In this document: piece by piece, positions 9,835 through 17,374 of the stretch
Layout: each line of letters starts with the position of its first letter
How positions within the stretch are numbered: the stretch's first letter is position 1
NCBI RefSeq assembly: GCF_028471905.1
Contig: NZ_CP116902.1
Location: 2,330,501 to 2,394,500 of the forward strand
DNA length: 64,000 nt
Reading direction: 5' to 3'
Source: Aneurinibacillus uraniidurans
GTDB lineage: Bacteria > Bacillota > Bacilli > Aneurinibacillales > Aneurinibacillaceae
Notes under the pieces: model-generated
Seen by the model: the letters and a program-made list of their open reading frames with translations, nothing else
Told to the model about the DNA's origin: nothing
The model's database searches: none
Made by a program: the position numbers and the translations under genes

Positions 9835-10089
9835 GTGTATACCTTCCTTCTTCCCCAGACAAAAGTCATAAAATACGTACCCACTTATTGTTACTATCAT
9901 TATAGATCATACATTTATTGGCGAAAAGAGAAAAAGCTGCAGGTTTTTGATGCATTCCTACAAACTCTAGCAATTGCGTATTAGCAGGATATACACCCAT
10001 TTATGCTCCCTATATGCATAATTAGGCCAATAACTATGCCCTGTACACGGGCGTATACATATACATATCGAGAAAGGAGCTGATGGGCC

Positions 10090-10320
10090 ATGACCCGTTG
10101 TGTATGTCCGCGTTGTTCACCGATTTACGACCCGCCAAGAAGAATTTATCGAGATTTTTACCATCCACAAGAAGTTCCTGTGATCCATCCTATCCATATC
10201 ATTAATCGCCACCACTGTGTCCCGGTTTATAAACATTCATATTGTTATGTAACGAAAAATGAGTTTTATAATCGAGGCTGTTGTCATCACAAGAGACAAC
10301 ACACGAAAACCTCTCCATAA
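10090..10320 (+). CDS. CotD-like spore coat protein
   Basis: A 76-residue His/Cys/Pro/Tyr-rich protein. The central PVIHPIHIINRHH block and Cys-rich ends (CVCPRCSP, RGCCHHK) resemble CotD, an inner-coat protein of Bacillus. There is no signal peptide. A strong AAAGGAGCTGATG ribosome binding site precedes the ATG. It is a single gene with its own terminator. CotD genes are usually made late in the mother cell; I did not find an unambiguous sigma-K promoter here. Confidence 0.7.
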   Translation: MTRCVCPRCSPIYDPPRRIYRDFYHPQEVPVIHPIHIINRHHCVPVYKHSYCYVTKNEFYNRGCCHHKRQHTKTSP

Positions 10321-10333
10321 CGATGTACAAACA

Positions 10334-10378
10334 AAACAAAGGGCCACCTGTCCGACACGGACTGTGACCCTTTGTTTT
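10334..10378. terminator. Bidirectional intrinsic terminator
   Basis: AAACAAAGGG-CAC / GTG-CCCTTTGTTT stem with T-rich flank, between the CotD-like gene (+) and the AbrB-like gene (-). Confidence 0.85.
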
Positions 10379-10402
10379 ATTGTCATATAGACTTGCTATG
10401 TA

Positions 10403-10651
10403 TTATGATTTCAGCTGACTTACTTCTGCCAGGCAGCTCTCACACATTTTTTTCCCTTTGAATTCAGTTACTCCTTCAATCGAATCACAGAACATACATG
10501 CCGGCTGATATTTATGAAGAACTACTTTCTCCCCTTCAACAAAAATCTCCAGTCCATCTTTTATGTCGATTCCCAATGTGCGTCGGAGTTCGATTGGTAA
10601 CACAATTCGTCCTAATTCATCTACTTTTCGTACAATACCTGTTGCTTTCAT
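10403..10651 (-). CDS. AbrB/SpoVT-family transition-state regulator
   Basis: An 82-residue protein. The N-terminal half is a swapped-hairpin AbrB DNA-binding domain (ATGIVRKVDELGRIVLP, ELRRTLGI). The C-terminal half has a CMFCDS...CESC four-cysteine cluster that could bind metal. AbrB proteins repress post-exponential genes. AbrB and Abh of Bacillus are about 92-95 residues, so this is a slightly short relative. A good AGGAG ribosome binding site is present. It sits between two coat-like genes, but targets cannot be inferred. Confidence 0.88.
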   Translation of the reverse strand: MKATGIVRKVDELGRIVLPIELRRTLGIDIKDGLEIFVEGEKVVLHKYQPACMFCDSIEGVTEFKGKKMCESCLAEVSQLKS

Positions 10652-10760
10652 TTTTATCTCCTCACTCCTAATCCTTTAACATCACTATTATAGGGTATAC
10701 ATATGCTGGTGCAAGTGCAAAAACTGCATATCCATATATTCTTGACTTGTCTAACTAGGC

Positions 10761-10789
10761 AAACGCCCATTTTTTGTATACATAAAGGC
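10761..10789 (+). promoter_or_regulatory. Possible late-sporulation promoter with GerE-like box
   Basis: AAACGCCCATTT (10761-10772) fits the inverse of the B. subtilis GerE consensus RWWTRGGYNNYY. An AC at 10763 is followed after 16 nt by CATAAAG, which resembles the sigma-K -35 AC and -10 CATA elements. The coat-like gene starts about 65-70 nt downstream. Confidence 0.35.
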
Positions 10790-10853
10790 ATTTACCCAGT
10801 TATTTCATATTGTATTATGATCTAAAATTTAATTCAGAATGCGAGGATAAAAA

Positions 10854-11171
10854 ATGGAAAATTCACAAACTCCCTACACATATGATTCAACTCAGGACTA
10901 TACACAGGAAAATCATGTCGCTCCGGTAGCTTATCAGTCTGGCGAAAACGCAACGAGGCGTCCTGTTTTTGGTCACGGCTTTGGTCATGGCTTTGGTCAT
11001 GGCTTTGGTCACGGCTTTGGCCATCCATTTTTCGGAGGACCGTTCTTTGGGGGAGGGGGGTCGCTACTGCCATTTTTATTCCTAACACCGTTTCTTTTTA
11101 ATAATTCCTATAGTTCGTACCCATATCCGTATCCGGTTCCTTATCCGTACCCATATGGATATCCATACTAG
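10854..11171 (+). CDS. Low-complexity GFGH/YPYP protein, probable spore coat or surface type
   Basis: A 105-residue protein: a polar N-terminus of about 40 residues, four tandem GFGH tetrapeptides, a Gly/Phe-rich block, a short hydrophobic stretch and a C-terminal Tyr-Pro repeat tail (YPYPYP). There is no recognised domain. Composition suggests a self-assembling coat, crust or exosporium protein. The ribosome binding site is GCGAGGA, spaced about 7 nt from the ATG. Confidence 0.6.
   Translation: MENSQTPYTYDSTQDYTQENHVAPVAYQSGENATRRPVFGHGFGHGFGHGFGHGFGHPFFGGPFFGGGGSLLPFLFLTPFLFNNSYSSYPYPYPVPYPYPYGYPY
10971..11030 (+). repeat. 12-bp tandem repeat inside the GFGH protein gene
   Basis: Four copies of GGTCAYGGCTTT in a row plus one degenerate copy, encoding GHGF units. 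Such short coding repeats change copy number easily. Confidence 0.9.
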
Positions 11172-11208
11172 GCACACTGTGAAACCGAACAACCCCGTGG
11201 ACAATCGT

Positions 11209-11241
11209 AAGGCCACCTACCCAAACGGTAGATGGCCTTTT
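11209..11241 (+). terminator. Intrinsic terminator
   Basis: AAGGCCA-CTACC / GGTAG-TGGCCTTTT hairpin after the GFGH protein gene. Confidence 0.8.
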
Positions 11242-11252
11242 GCTATTCATTG

Positions 11253-11282
11253 ATTGACACTCGTGTCAATATATTCTAATAT
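11253..11282 (+). promoter_or_regulatory. Sigma-A promoter overlapped by a perfect palindrome (probable TetR operator)
   Basis: ATTGACAC-TC-GTGTCAAT (11253-11270) is a perfect 8-bp inverted repeat covering the -35 hexamer TTGACA (11254-11259); TAATAT lies 17 nt downstream as -10. A second, weaker TTGAC...GTCAA pair occurs at 11288-11307. This layout fits autorepression by the TetR protein encoded just downstream. Confidence 0.6.
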
Positions 11283-11322
11283 TTTAATTGACATTGATGA
11301 AAGTCAAAAAGGAGTGTGCACA

Positions 11323-11961
11323 TTGTCCCCACGATCCACCGAACAAAACGAACAAATTCGAACAGAAAGAATTGAACAAATTATGCAAGCTGCTCTGGAG
11401 GTGTATATCGAAAAAGGAATTAGAGGCACAGAAATGGGAGATATCGCAAAGAAGGCGGGCATTGCAAGAGGGTTAGTGTACTACTATTACAAAAATAAGC
11501 TGGATCTCTTTCGAGAGCTGTTCACTCGCTATATAGAACTCGCACAAACCTTCATCCAATCCCGTTTAACAGCCGAAGAGGACTCTCTTACGAAGCTGAA
11601 AAAGTACACACGATTTTATATGGAAATGGCGCAAAACAGACCCGATCTTATGAGATTTTACCGCAATATGGAGAACGACATTACGCTTGTGTTCGAAACT
11701 GATTCAGAAGCAGTGCGCAATAGCTATACGCTAAATACTCACCAACCCCTTATTCAAGCATTTGAACGCGCCATGAACGAAGGAAAACTAAAAAAAAGCG
11801 ATCCTAAAATCATCGTCAATGTGTACTGGGGAGCTTTAACCGGCACGCTTGATCTGTTTGTGAATGGTCAAATCAAGAAAGAAGACCTGGAACAGACTAT
11901 TCATCATGTCATCGATCTCATATTTAACGGCCTGCAACACAATAAGTGCGAAGGGATGTAG
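11323..11961 (+). CDS. TetR-family transcriptional regulator
   Basis: A 212-residue regulator with an N-terminal helix-turn-helix (IMQAALEVYIEKGIRGTEMGDIAKKAGIARGLVYYYYKNK) in pieces typical of TetR, followed by an all-helical ligand domain. The start is taken as TTG at 11323, because an AAAAAGGAG ribosome binding site (11306-11314) lies about 8 nt before it; the open frame extends further upstream but only through the promoter. The gene is followed at once by an alpha/beta hydrolase whose start is 6 nt after this stop, so the pair forms an operon. The inducer is unknown, perhaps an ester or lactone handled by the hydrolase. Confidence 0.88.
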   Translation: MSPRSTEQNEQIRTERIEQIMQAALEVYIEKGIRGTEMGDIAKKAGIARGLVYYYYKNKLDLFRELFTRYIELAQTFIQSRLTAEEDSLTKLKKYTRFYMEMAQNRPDLMRFYRNMENDITLVFETDSEAVRNSYTLNTHQPLIQAFERAMNEGKLKKSDPKIIVNVYWGALTGTLDLFVNGQIKKEDLEQTIHHVIDLIFNGLQHNKCEGM

Positions 11962-11967
11962 GAGAGT

Positions 11968-12816
11968 ATGTTTGAATATGCACAAACATTCCCCGTAGAC
12001 TTTACCGAAACTTCAGCTGCCATAAAGGACGGCTGCACCATTAAAGACGGTTCATATATGAGTCCATATGGCGGTAATGTGCCTGCTTATTTGATCGTTC
12101 CACATAAGAATGGTCCATTTCCAGCCGTGATTTACATGCATCCAGGTCAAGGGAGCCGAACAACTTTTATCGCGGAAGCTGAGTTTCTAGCATCCAAAGG
12201 CATTGCTTCTCTTTTGCTTGATGCCCCTTTTTTGCGTCGTGCTGTTCCGCAAGAGTTATCTGCTGAGCAGAGAGCTGCGAACTTACTAGAAGTGATCACT
12301 GATATTCAACTGTTCAAACAAACCATCGTAGATATTCAACGGGGAATTGACCTGCTTACTTGCTTAGACTATATTGATCCGAATCGTCTTGCTTATGTGG
12401 GACATAGCTTTGGGGCAACATGGGGCGGGGTTCTTGCCGGAGTAGAAAAACGTGTAAAAGCATACGCTCTCATCGCGGGTTATTCCCGTTCATCAGAGTG
12501 GCATCGCACAAGCAATCATCCGTTAGCCACTTTCATTCGCCACTCGTTATCAACTGAGCAATTTCACAATCTGGTAGTGGAGCTAGAACAGCTAGATGGA
12601 ATCCATTATATAAAAAATGCGTCTCCCGCATCTGTACTGTTTCAGTTTGCCTGCAATGATGAGTTCGTGTCGCAAAAACAAGCCGATGAGTTTTATGCGG
12701 CTGCCTGCCCGCCAAAAGAAATGATCTGGTATGAAACTGATCATCTATTTACGAAAGGTACCTGTGCTGCTGCTCATCAGGATCGAACAAACTGGATTAT
12801 TAACCATATAAGCTAG
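11968..12816 (+). CDS. Alpha/beta hydrolase (dienelactone hydrolase-like)
   Basis: A 282-residue serine-hydrolase-fold protein. The nucleophile elbow GHSFGA is present, an HPGQG loop can form the oxyanion hole, and a late acid/His pair is plausible (NDEFVS and TDHLF). The length and the SYMSPYGGNVPAYL start resemble dienelactone hydrolase/acetyl-esterase-type enzymes. The natural substrate is not evident. It is in an operon with the TetR gene and probably controlled by it. No signal peptide, so cytoplasmic. Confidence 0.85.
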   Translation: MFEYAQTFPVDFTETSAAIKDGCTIKDGSYMSPYGGNVPAYLIVPHKNGPFPAVIYMHPGQGSRTTFIAEAEFLASKGIASLLLDAPFLRRAVPQELSAEQRAANLLEVITDIQLFKQTIVDIQRGIDLLTCLDYIDPNRLAYVGHSFGATWGGVLAGVEKRVKAYALIAGYSRSSEWHRTSNHPLATFIRHSLSTEQFHNLVVELEQLDGIHYIKNASPASVLFQFACNDEFVSQKQADEFYAAACPPKEMIWYETDHLFTKGTCAAAHQDRTNWIINHIS

Positions 12817-12869
12817 TGTCCTCAAATGTTTACGCGATAAACCATTAGAACATAAGCGAGGTCTTCACT

Positions 12870-13034
12870 ATGATTTATTATGAAGTCGTTTGTTTTTATT
12901 GTAGACAACTGTTTAACGTATACGAGGGAACACCGGAATACAAATATGCAAAAGAAAGCCGAGACGGAAAACACGTCTGTGGATCATGCAGTCATACGAT
13001 ACAGCTAGAAGCCAGATTGAATTTTTTCAAGTAA
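12870..13034 (+). CDS. Small zinc-ribbon protein, YlaI-like (DUF2197)
   Basis: A 54-residue protein with two Cys pairs (CFYC and CGSC) framing a basic, Tyr-rich middle, and a helix-like tail. This pattern fits the DUF2197/YlaI family of small predicted zinc proteins without known function. The ribosome binding site GCGAGGT is moderate, about 8 nt before the ATG. It lies 53 nt after the hydrolase and 21 nt before the isochorismatase gene, on the same strand, so co-transcription is possible. Confidence 0.7.
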   Translation: MIYYEVVCFYCRQLFNVYEGTPEYKYAKESRDGKHVCGSCSHTIQLEARLNFFK

Positions 13035-13055
13035 TTCTGGAAAGGAGAATGTCTA

Positions 13056-13589
13056 ATGCAGGAACAGAAAACAGCATTGCTCGTTATTGATGCACAAATC
13101 GGGCCGCTCTGGGGAACGTATAAGAAAGAAGAAACATTGTCGGTTATTCAACATATAATCGCAAAAGCAGAAAAAGCAAGCATCACGATCATCTATATCC
13201 AACACGAAGAATTGCCTGGTGGTATGTTGGCCAAAGGATCACCATTCTGGCAGTTCACCCCGGAAATCTCTCCCCGACCGGAAGATTTTGTGATTCCGAA
13301 GCAGGCTGCGGATGCCTTTTATCAAACTACGCTCACAGACGAATTACAAAAACGAGAAATCAATCATCTTGTCGTGACAGGTGTTCGAACTGAGTACTGT
13401 ATCGATACAACTTGCCGTGCCGCCATAACACGAGGCTTTCATGTCACATTAGTAGAAGACGGGCATACTTCTGCGGATGCTGTCATACCAGCAGAAACAA
13501 TCATTCAACATCATAACCATACGTTACGTACAATTGGGACACCAGATAGAAGTATACATGTACTACCAGCCGATCAAATTGTGTTTTAG
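13056..13589 (+). CDS. Isochorismatase-family cysteine hydrolase
   Basis: A 177-residue protein with the family triad: Asp in LLVIDAQ, Lys in the VIPKQAADAF segment and nucleophilic Cys in GVRTEYCIDTTCR. Members include nicotinamidase-like and ureidoacrylate-type amidases; substrate not determined. A strong AAAGGAGAATG ribosome binding site precedes the ATG, and a terminator follows. Confidence 0.9.
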   Translation: MQEQKTALLVIDAQIGPLWGTYKKEETLSVIQHIIAKAEKASITIIYIQHEELPGGMLAKGSPFWQFTPEISPRPEDFVIPKQAADAFYQTTLTDELQKREINHLVVTGVRTEYCIDTTCRAAITRGFHVTLVEDGHTSADAVIPAETIIQHHNHTLRTIGTPDRSIHVLPADQIVF

Positions 13590-13599
13590 TCCCCTACTC

Positions 13600-13638
13600 A
13601 AAAGCGTGAATCCACCGTACAGCAGATTTCACGCTTTT
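13600..13638. terminator. Bidirectional intrinsic terminator
   Basis: AAAGCGTGAA / TTCACGCTTT stem between the isochorismatase-family gene (+) and the CPBP protease gene (-). Confidence 0.8.
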
Positions 13639-13648
13639 ACCTTCTAAA

Positions 13649-14353
13649 TTATAAAAAAATAACATATGCATTCCAGCTCATATGAAGGAGGATGGGTACC
13701 GCAAGCGAGTTCGTCCGCTGATACAGGAAACCGAACACTAGACCTGCAAGCATCGACGAAACCGGATACCCCGGATGCATGATGCCAAACAGCACTGCTG
13801 ACCCAAGTAAGCCGACAACTGGATACAAACGATCTGCTAAAATCCGATATAGAAACCCGCGAAACATTACTTCCTCTTTCACAGGCCCAACGATAATGAG
13901 TGCAATCAGCCACAGCACCTCCTGCCATCCTCCCGCCGTATGCCATTGCATATTGACTGGATTCGCCGTCGTCGTTTCAAACTGCCAGTATTTGATCATC
14001 AAAAAAGAAATAATAGATAAACAAACAAAGCCAAACATGATATACAAATACGTAGACAACCGCCGCAATGCTGACAAGCGAATCGACTGCATAATCGAAA
14101 TCCTCACATCTCGGTATAGTGCTACGATACTGAATACTACACACGCATCGAGAAACTGCCCCACGCTTCCAGTAAGCAAACGATAAGCAAACGATGTACT
14201 CGTAATTCCGCCCACAATCGCCATCAGCACTGCCGTAATAATCGTAAACGCAATATAGGTAAGAATGACTGACCAGAAGATATGCCAGCCGATTTTTGTC
14301 GGTTCTGGGGCTATTGGTGGCAGCTCTCCCGAAGATGTAATTTTCTCTCTCAT
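13649..14353 (-). CDS. CPBP-family intramembrane metalloprotease
   Basis: A 234-residue membrane protein with about six to seven helices. The three CPBP/Abi motifs are intact: EEVMFRG (motif 1), FGIMH (motif 2) and HMSWN (motif 3), giving Glu/His metal ligands in the membrane. The family processes peptides or prenylated proteins and can protect against bacteriocins; target unknown. A good GGGGTGAAAA ribosome binding site precedes the ATG. Confidence 0.9.
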   Translation of the reverse strand: MREKITSSGELPPIAPEPTKIGWHIFWSVILTYIAFTIITAVLMAIVGGITSTSFAYRLLTGSVGQFLDACVVFSIVALYRDVRISIMQSIRLSALRRLSTYLYIMFGFVCLSIISFLMIKYWQFETTTANPVNMQWHTAGGWQEVLWLIALIIVGPVKEEVMFRGFLYRILADRLYPVVGLLGSAVLFGIMHPGYPVSSMLAGLVFGFLYQRTNSLAVPILLHMSWNAYVIFL

Positions 14354-14519
14354 TTTTCACCCCTGGACATGTTTTGTATAGCTCTATCTTCTATCATTGT
14401 GCTGCATGTGTCCACGGCAAAAATCCAGAAGACTTAATAATCGTCCATTCTTTATGAAGTCTAGTCATTTTTATGTATTCTTGCATGTAATAAAGAGATT
14501 GCTGAAAGGAGGGAGTTCG

Positions 14520-14570
14520 ATGGGCTGTTCTTTATGTGGGAAAAAGAAAGGAAGCGGTAGGAAAAAGTAA
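14520..14570 (+). CDS. Possible 16-residue CxxC microprotein
   Basis: ATG followed by 15 more codons and TAA, encoding MGCSLCGKKKGSGRKK. The reason to list it is an almost perfect AAAGGAGGG ribosome binding site 5 nt upstream. The product would be a tiny basic peptide with a CxxC pair. No homologue is known to me; it could also be a leader peptide or chance. Confidence 0.4.
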   Translation: MGCSLCGKKKGSGRKK

Positions 14571-14588
14571 AGAATAACGCAAGAAAAA

Positions 14589-14625
14589 CCCCCGAAAGAC
14601 AGCACATAGTGGCTGGATTTCGGGG
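14589..14625 (-). terminator. Intrinsic terminator
   Basis: CCCCCGAAAGAC-AGC / GCT-TTTCGGGG stem; on the minus strand it is followed by TTTTTC and ends the GyrI-like operon. It may also stop transcripts of the small plus-strand ORF. Confidence 0.75.
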
Positions 14626-14630
14626 AGTAT

Positions 14631-15116
14631 TTACACAACCGCAATATAAATATCAACCTCTGCGTTCGTTGGATCGCAGCTTCTCGCATCGTACCATTCA
14701 AAATCTCCACTAAAGGCTCGCCTTACGTCTGAACTTTTAAACCACTCCCAAATGTAGGTCCATGCCTTAGGAACGACCTCTGAAATGAGTCCCTTCTCTG
14801 TTGTAAAAACCATGTATGTCGCTGCAGGAATTACTTTCGCAACCATGCCATCTGGGAGCTGTTCAAGCTCGGTACTTTCCTTTCCAATCACTACTGAATA
14901 CAAGCCGGACGCTCCATTCTCATAATCGGTATACAAACCAAACGTTACACCAGGGTTTATTTGAGCTGAAATTTTAGTAGGGATTTGCTCTGCAAAATAC
15001 CGCTCCCATAATTGCGGTATTTCCCCAGCTCCCGTCCTCTCCGATTCATTCGTTGTACGAGCTTCGATCCCGATTATTTTCATCTCATCTTTCTTTATAA
15101 TTTTTGGTGGATTCAT
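14631..15116 (-). CDS. GyrI-like / AraC effector-binding domain protein
   Basis: A 161-residue stand-alone effector-binding domain (duplicated SHS2 fold), with the family pattern IIGIEARTTN near the start, then VTFGLYTDYE, IPAATYMVFTT, and a W-EWF block followed by DFEWYD near the end. Stand-alone members bind cationic drugs or inhibit gyrase. The start ATG at 15116 overlaps the DinB gene stop in an ATGA and has its own AGGAGA ribosome binding site, so it is translationally coupled; a longer frame to 15143 lies inside the DinB gene. Confidence 0.8.
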   Translation of the reverse strand: MNPPKIIKKDEMKIIGIEARTTNESERTGAGEIPQLWERYFAEQIPTKISAQINPGVTFGLYTDYENGASGLYSVVIGKESTELEQLPDGMVAKVIPAATYMVFTTEKGLISEVVPKAWTYIWEWFKSSDVRRAFSGDFEWYDARSCDPTNAEVDIYIAVV

Positions 15117-15661
15117 TTCTCCTGCCTCCCTTCCATAAGCCATGTCTCAATCTTCTCTTTCTGGCGAAGGTGATGACGGTAATGCATTTCCACCAGCATA
15201 TACCACTCCTTCGCATGTAACGCACCTAGCCGAGGATGACGGACTGTATAAGATAGTGGAATCGCAGCAAGCGTAGGCTCAAGTTCACGCATTTGGTCTA
15301 GTACCTGCTTCAAACCAGCAGCAACCTGCTCTTTACTCTCTGGCTGCAACGGTGTGTACTCTTTCGAAGATGGAACATGGATTTTTATCGGTGGAAAGCT
15401 GCCTTGGGCAAATATAGCCTCTCCGTCTTCTGTTTTTCCCTCGACTGTATTGACATGCTGACCGATCTGGTTCCGACATGCCTCCACATTCCGAAGCTGC
15501 ATGTAGAGAGCCGAGTTGATTACATGCATATACATCTGCCCAAGCGACCATTCATTTTCAGATGGCTTATACATAAGCTGTTCTATGCTGAACTTCTCCA
15601 ATTCTTGAAGATATGCAGCAGAGAGTTCTTCTAGGCGGGATAAAGATTCTTTCGTATTCAT
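15113..15661 (-). CDS. DinB-superfamily (DinB_2) protein
   Basis: A 182-residue four-helix-bundle protein of the DinB/YfiT superfamily, not the DNA polymerase. Metal-ligand His candidates are in YMHVINSALYM and in the C-terminal HYRHHLRQK block. These proteins often act as thiol-dependent transferases or hydrolases, frequently in stress regulons. The ribosome binding site is AAAGGAGAAAT. It is followed by a coupled GyrI-like gene and preceded by a convergently placed terminator from the WYL regulator gene, which lies just upstream on the same strand. Confidence 0.82.
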   Translation of the reverse strand: MNTKESLSRLEELSAAYLQELEKFSIEQLMYKPSENEWSLGQMYMHVINSALYMQLRNVEACRNQIGQHVNTVEGKTEDGEAIFAQGSFPPIKIHVPSSKEYTPLQPESKEQVAAGLKQVLDQMRELEPTLAAIPLSYTVRHPRLGALHAKEWYMLVEMHYRHHLRQKEKIETWLMEGRQEK

Positions 15662-15697
15662 ATCATTTCTCCTTTCGTTCTCTATCGCCTACTATAC

Positions 15698-15733
15698 AAA
15701 AGCACTACTGACAACAGTATGTCAGTAGTGCTT
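15698..15733. terminator. Intrinsic terminator containing the WYL gene stop codon
   Basis: AAAAGCACTACTGACA / TGTCAGTAGTGCTTT is a 15-bp stem with a 6-nt loop. The last three codons and stop of the WYL regulator lie inside one arm, so translation to the end would hinder folding. Confidence 0.85.
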
Positions 15734-16663
15734 TATCATTTTTGCTATTTCTTCCTGAACTCGCTTCCGCAATGGTTCCGGGCTTAACACTTTAGCATCT
15801 GCCCCCCAACTCAACACCCATGGAAGCACTTCCTCAAATTGACGAACTCTAAGTACAACAAGCAGACCTTCCGAAGTTTCCTCTACTGCTTCCGTGTAAA
15901 AATAATTGTATTCCTTTACCTTATCCAAGAGATCCCGGTTCAGTAAAATATGTACCAGAACGTTACGATCATCAGGCGGTTCATATGTTTGCAAGTTAAA
16001 GCTGGATGGTCTTTCAAACTTCTCATCCAATAATGTAAGTTCATACATGCGCTGTAAGCGAAAGTGACGAAGTTCCTGGCGCAAATGGCAAAACGCAATA
16101 AGTGTCCATGTGCCACCTACAAACACAAGACCGTATGGCTCAACGGTGCGGGAACTTTGGCGATTACCTGTAGGTTCCGGTATTTTTTTCATATAGCAGA
16201 AGTGTACTTTTCTCTCCTCTAGTACAGCGCGACGTAGCAATCCAAGCACTTCCTCCGATTGCTCACTATCTGCTGTTCCCGTAAGCAGTTTTAAGCCCGC
16301 GCGCATCCTTACTGCTTCCCTTTGTACCGATTCAGGTAAAATCGATTCGATTTTCCCCCTAGACGCACGTGCCTTCACACGATAATTCACATCAAACTGC
16401 TGCTCTATGAAGTCGATTCCGAGCAGTAACGTGACCGCTTCTTCGGCTGTAAAACTGACAGGAGGCAAAAAATAACCATCAACTAATGAATATCCTTGAC
16501 CAGGGGCTCCTACAATCGGTACACCAGCCTCGCTAAGAGCCTGTATGTCCCGGTAAATCGTGCGTATGCTCGTCTCAAATATAGCAGCCAGATCTTCCGC
16601 TCGACTCGTCCCTGTACGCTGTAATTCTAGCACAATCGCTAACATACGATCCGTTTTATTCAT
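15722..16663 (-). CDS. YafY-type HTH/WYL-domain transcriptional regulator
   Basis: A 313-residue regulator. Residues 1-60 hold an HTH_11 domain (SRAEDLAAIFETSIRTIYRDI), followed by the PPVSFTAEEAVTLLLG linker and a WYL ligand-binding domain (TVEPYGLVFVGGTWTLIAFC-like core), then a WCX extension. WYL domains bind nucleotides or small ligands. The DinB-like and GyrI-like genes directly downstream are plausible targets. The ribosome binding site GAGGAAAGG is good. Confidence 0.9.
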   Translation of the reverse strand: MNKTDRMLAIVLELQRTGTSRAEDLAAIFETSIRTIYRDIQALSEAGVPIVGAPGQGYSLVDGYFLPPVSFTAEEAVTLLLGIDFIEQQFDVNYRVKARASRGKIESILPESVQREAVRMRAGLKLLTGTADSEQSEEVLGLLRRAVLEERKVHFCYMKKIPEPTGNRQSSRTVEPYGLVFVGGTWTLIAFCHLRQELRHFRLQRMYELTLLDEKFERPSSFNLQTYEPPDDRNVLVHILLNRDLLDKVKEYNYFYTEAVEETSEGLLVVLRVRQFEEVLPWVLSWGADAKVLSPEPLRKRVQEEIAKMIKHY

Positions 16664-16712
16664 AGGCTGCCCCTTTCCTCAAGCCATACTTATAACACCA
16701 CGAAAATACCCG

Positions 16713-17372
16713 TTACACTTCGACCCAATGCCGAACAATCTCCACATCGTCTCGATACTCAACATGCTCAGGCAGATCATTCGTATTTACACATAAACAG
16801 GCCAGATGCGTTTCATCGATATAATAGTGACGAATCGCCCAATTATTCTTCACCTCTTCTATGGTAAAAAAACATGCCGGGGTAATCAACCCTGTTCCGA
16901 TCGCTTTGCCAATCGCTTCTTTTTGCGTCCATTTTTCATAAAAAAACACCCAGCGATTCGCTTCTGTTTGCTGCAATAGCAAGGTAAACTCTTCTCGCGA
17001 TAAACACGCAAAAACAGTCGCAAAATCAAGCGGCTGAATTTCCTCTATATCAACGCCTACTCTTCCCTTGTCTGTCATGGCACATATAATCCATTTTCCC
17101 GCATGACTAATGGTAAAGTCCCCCTGCCAACTCGAGGACGCCTCTATATAAGGGCGTCCTCGTTGGTCTCGTCTATACCATTTCATCACATCTATATCTA
17201 GCTCATACTGTTGAAACATATAGTTTACTGTTAACATGCCTAGCAATGCTCGCTGCCGATCTTCTATTCTTTTATATTGTAGAATACGCTGCTGCTCCTG
17301 CGCTGGCAACTTGGCAAGATAACAGCTTAGTTTATCTGCAGAAATATAGCCCGTATTTCGTACGGCTATCAT
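16713..17372 (-). CDS. sfp: 4'-phosphopantetheinyl transferase, Sfp type
   Basis: A 219-residue protein, close to the about 224 of B. subtilis Sfp. The magnesium/CoA motif VGVDIEEI and the second motif FYEKWTQKEAIGKAIGTGL are intact. It transfers phosphopantetheine from CoA to the carrier-protein serine. The start at 17372 has an AAGGTG ribosome binding site and lies 2 nt after the stop of the NRPS gene, so this is the dedicated or shared activator of that NRPS carrier domain. A longer in-frame reading to 17474 would overlap the NRPS gene and is rejected. Confidence 0.93.
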   Translation of the reverse strand: MIAVRNTGYISADKLSCYLAKLPAQEQQRILQYKRIEDRQRALLGMLTVNYMFQQYELDIDVMKWYRRDQRGRPYIEASSSWQGDFTISHAGKWIICAMTDKGRVGVDIEEIQPLDFATVFACLSREEFTLLLQQTEANRWVFFYEKWTQKEAIGKAIGTGLITPACFFTIEEVKNNWAIRHYYIDETHLACLCVNTNDLPEHVEYRDDVEIVRHWVEV

Positions 17373-17374
17373 GA

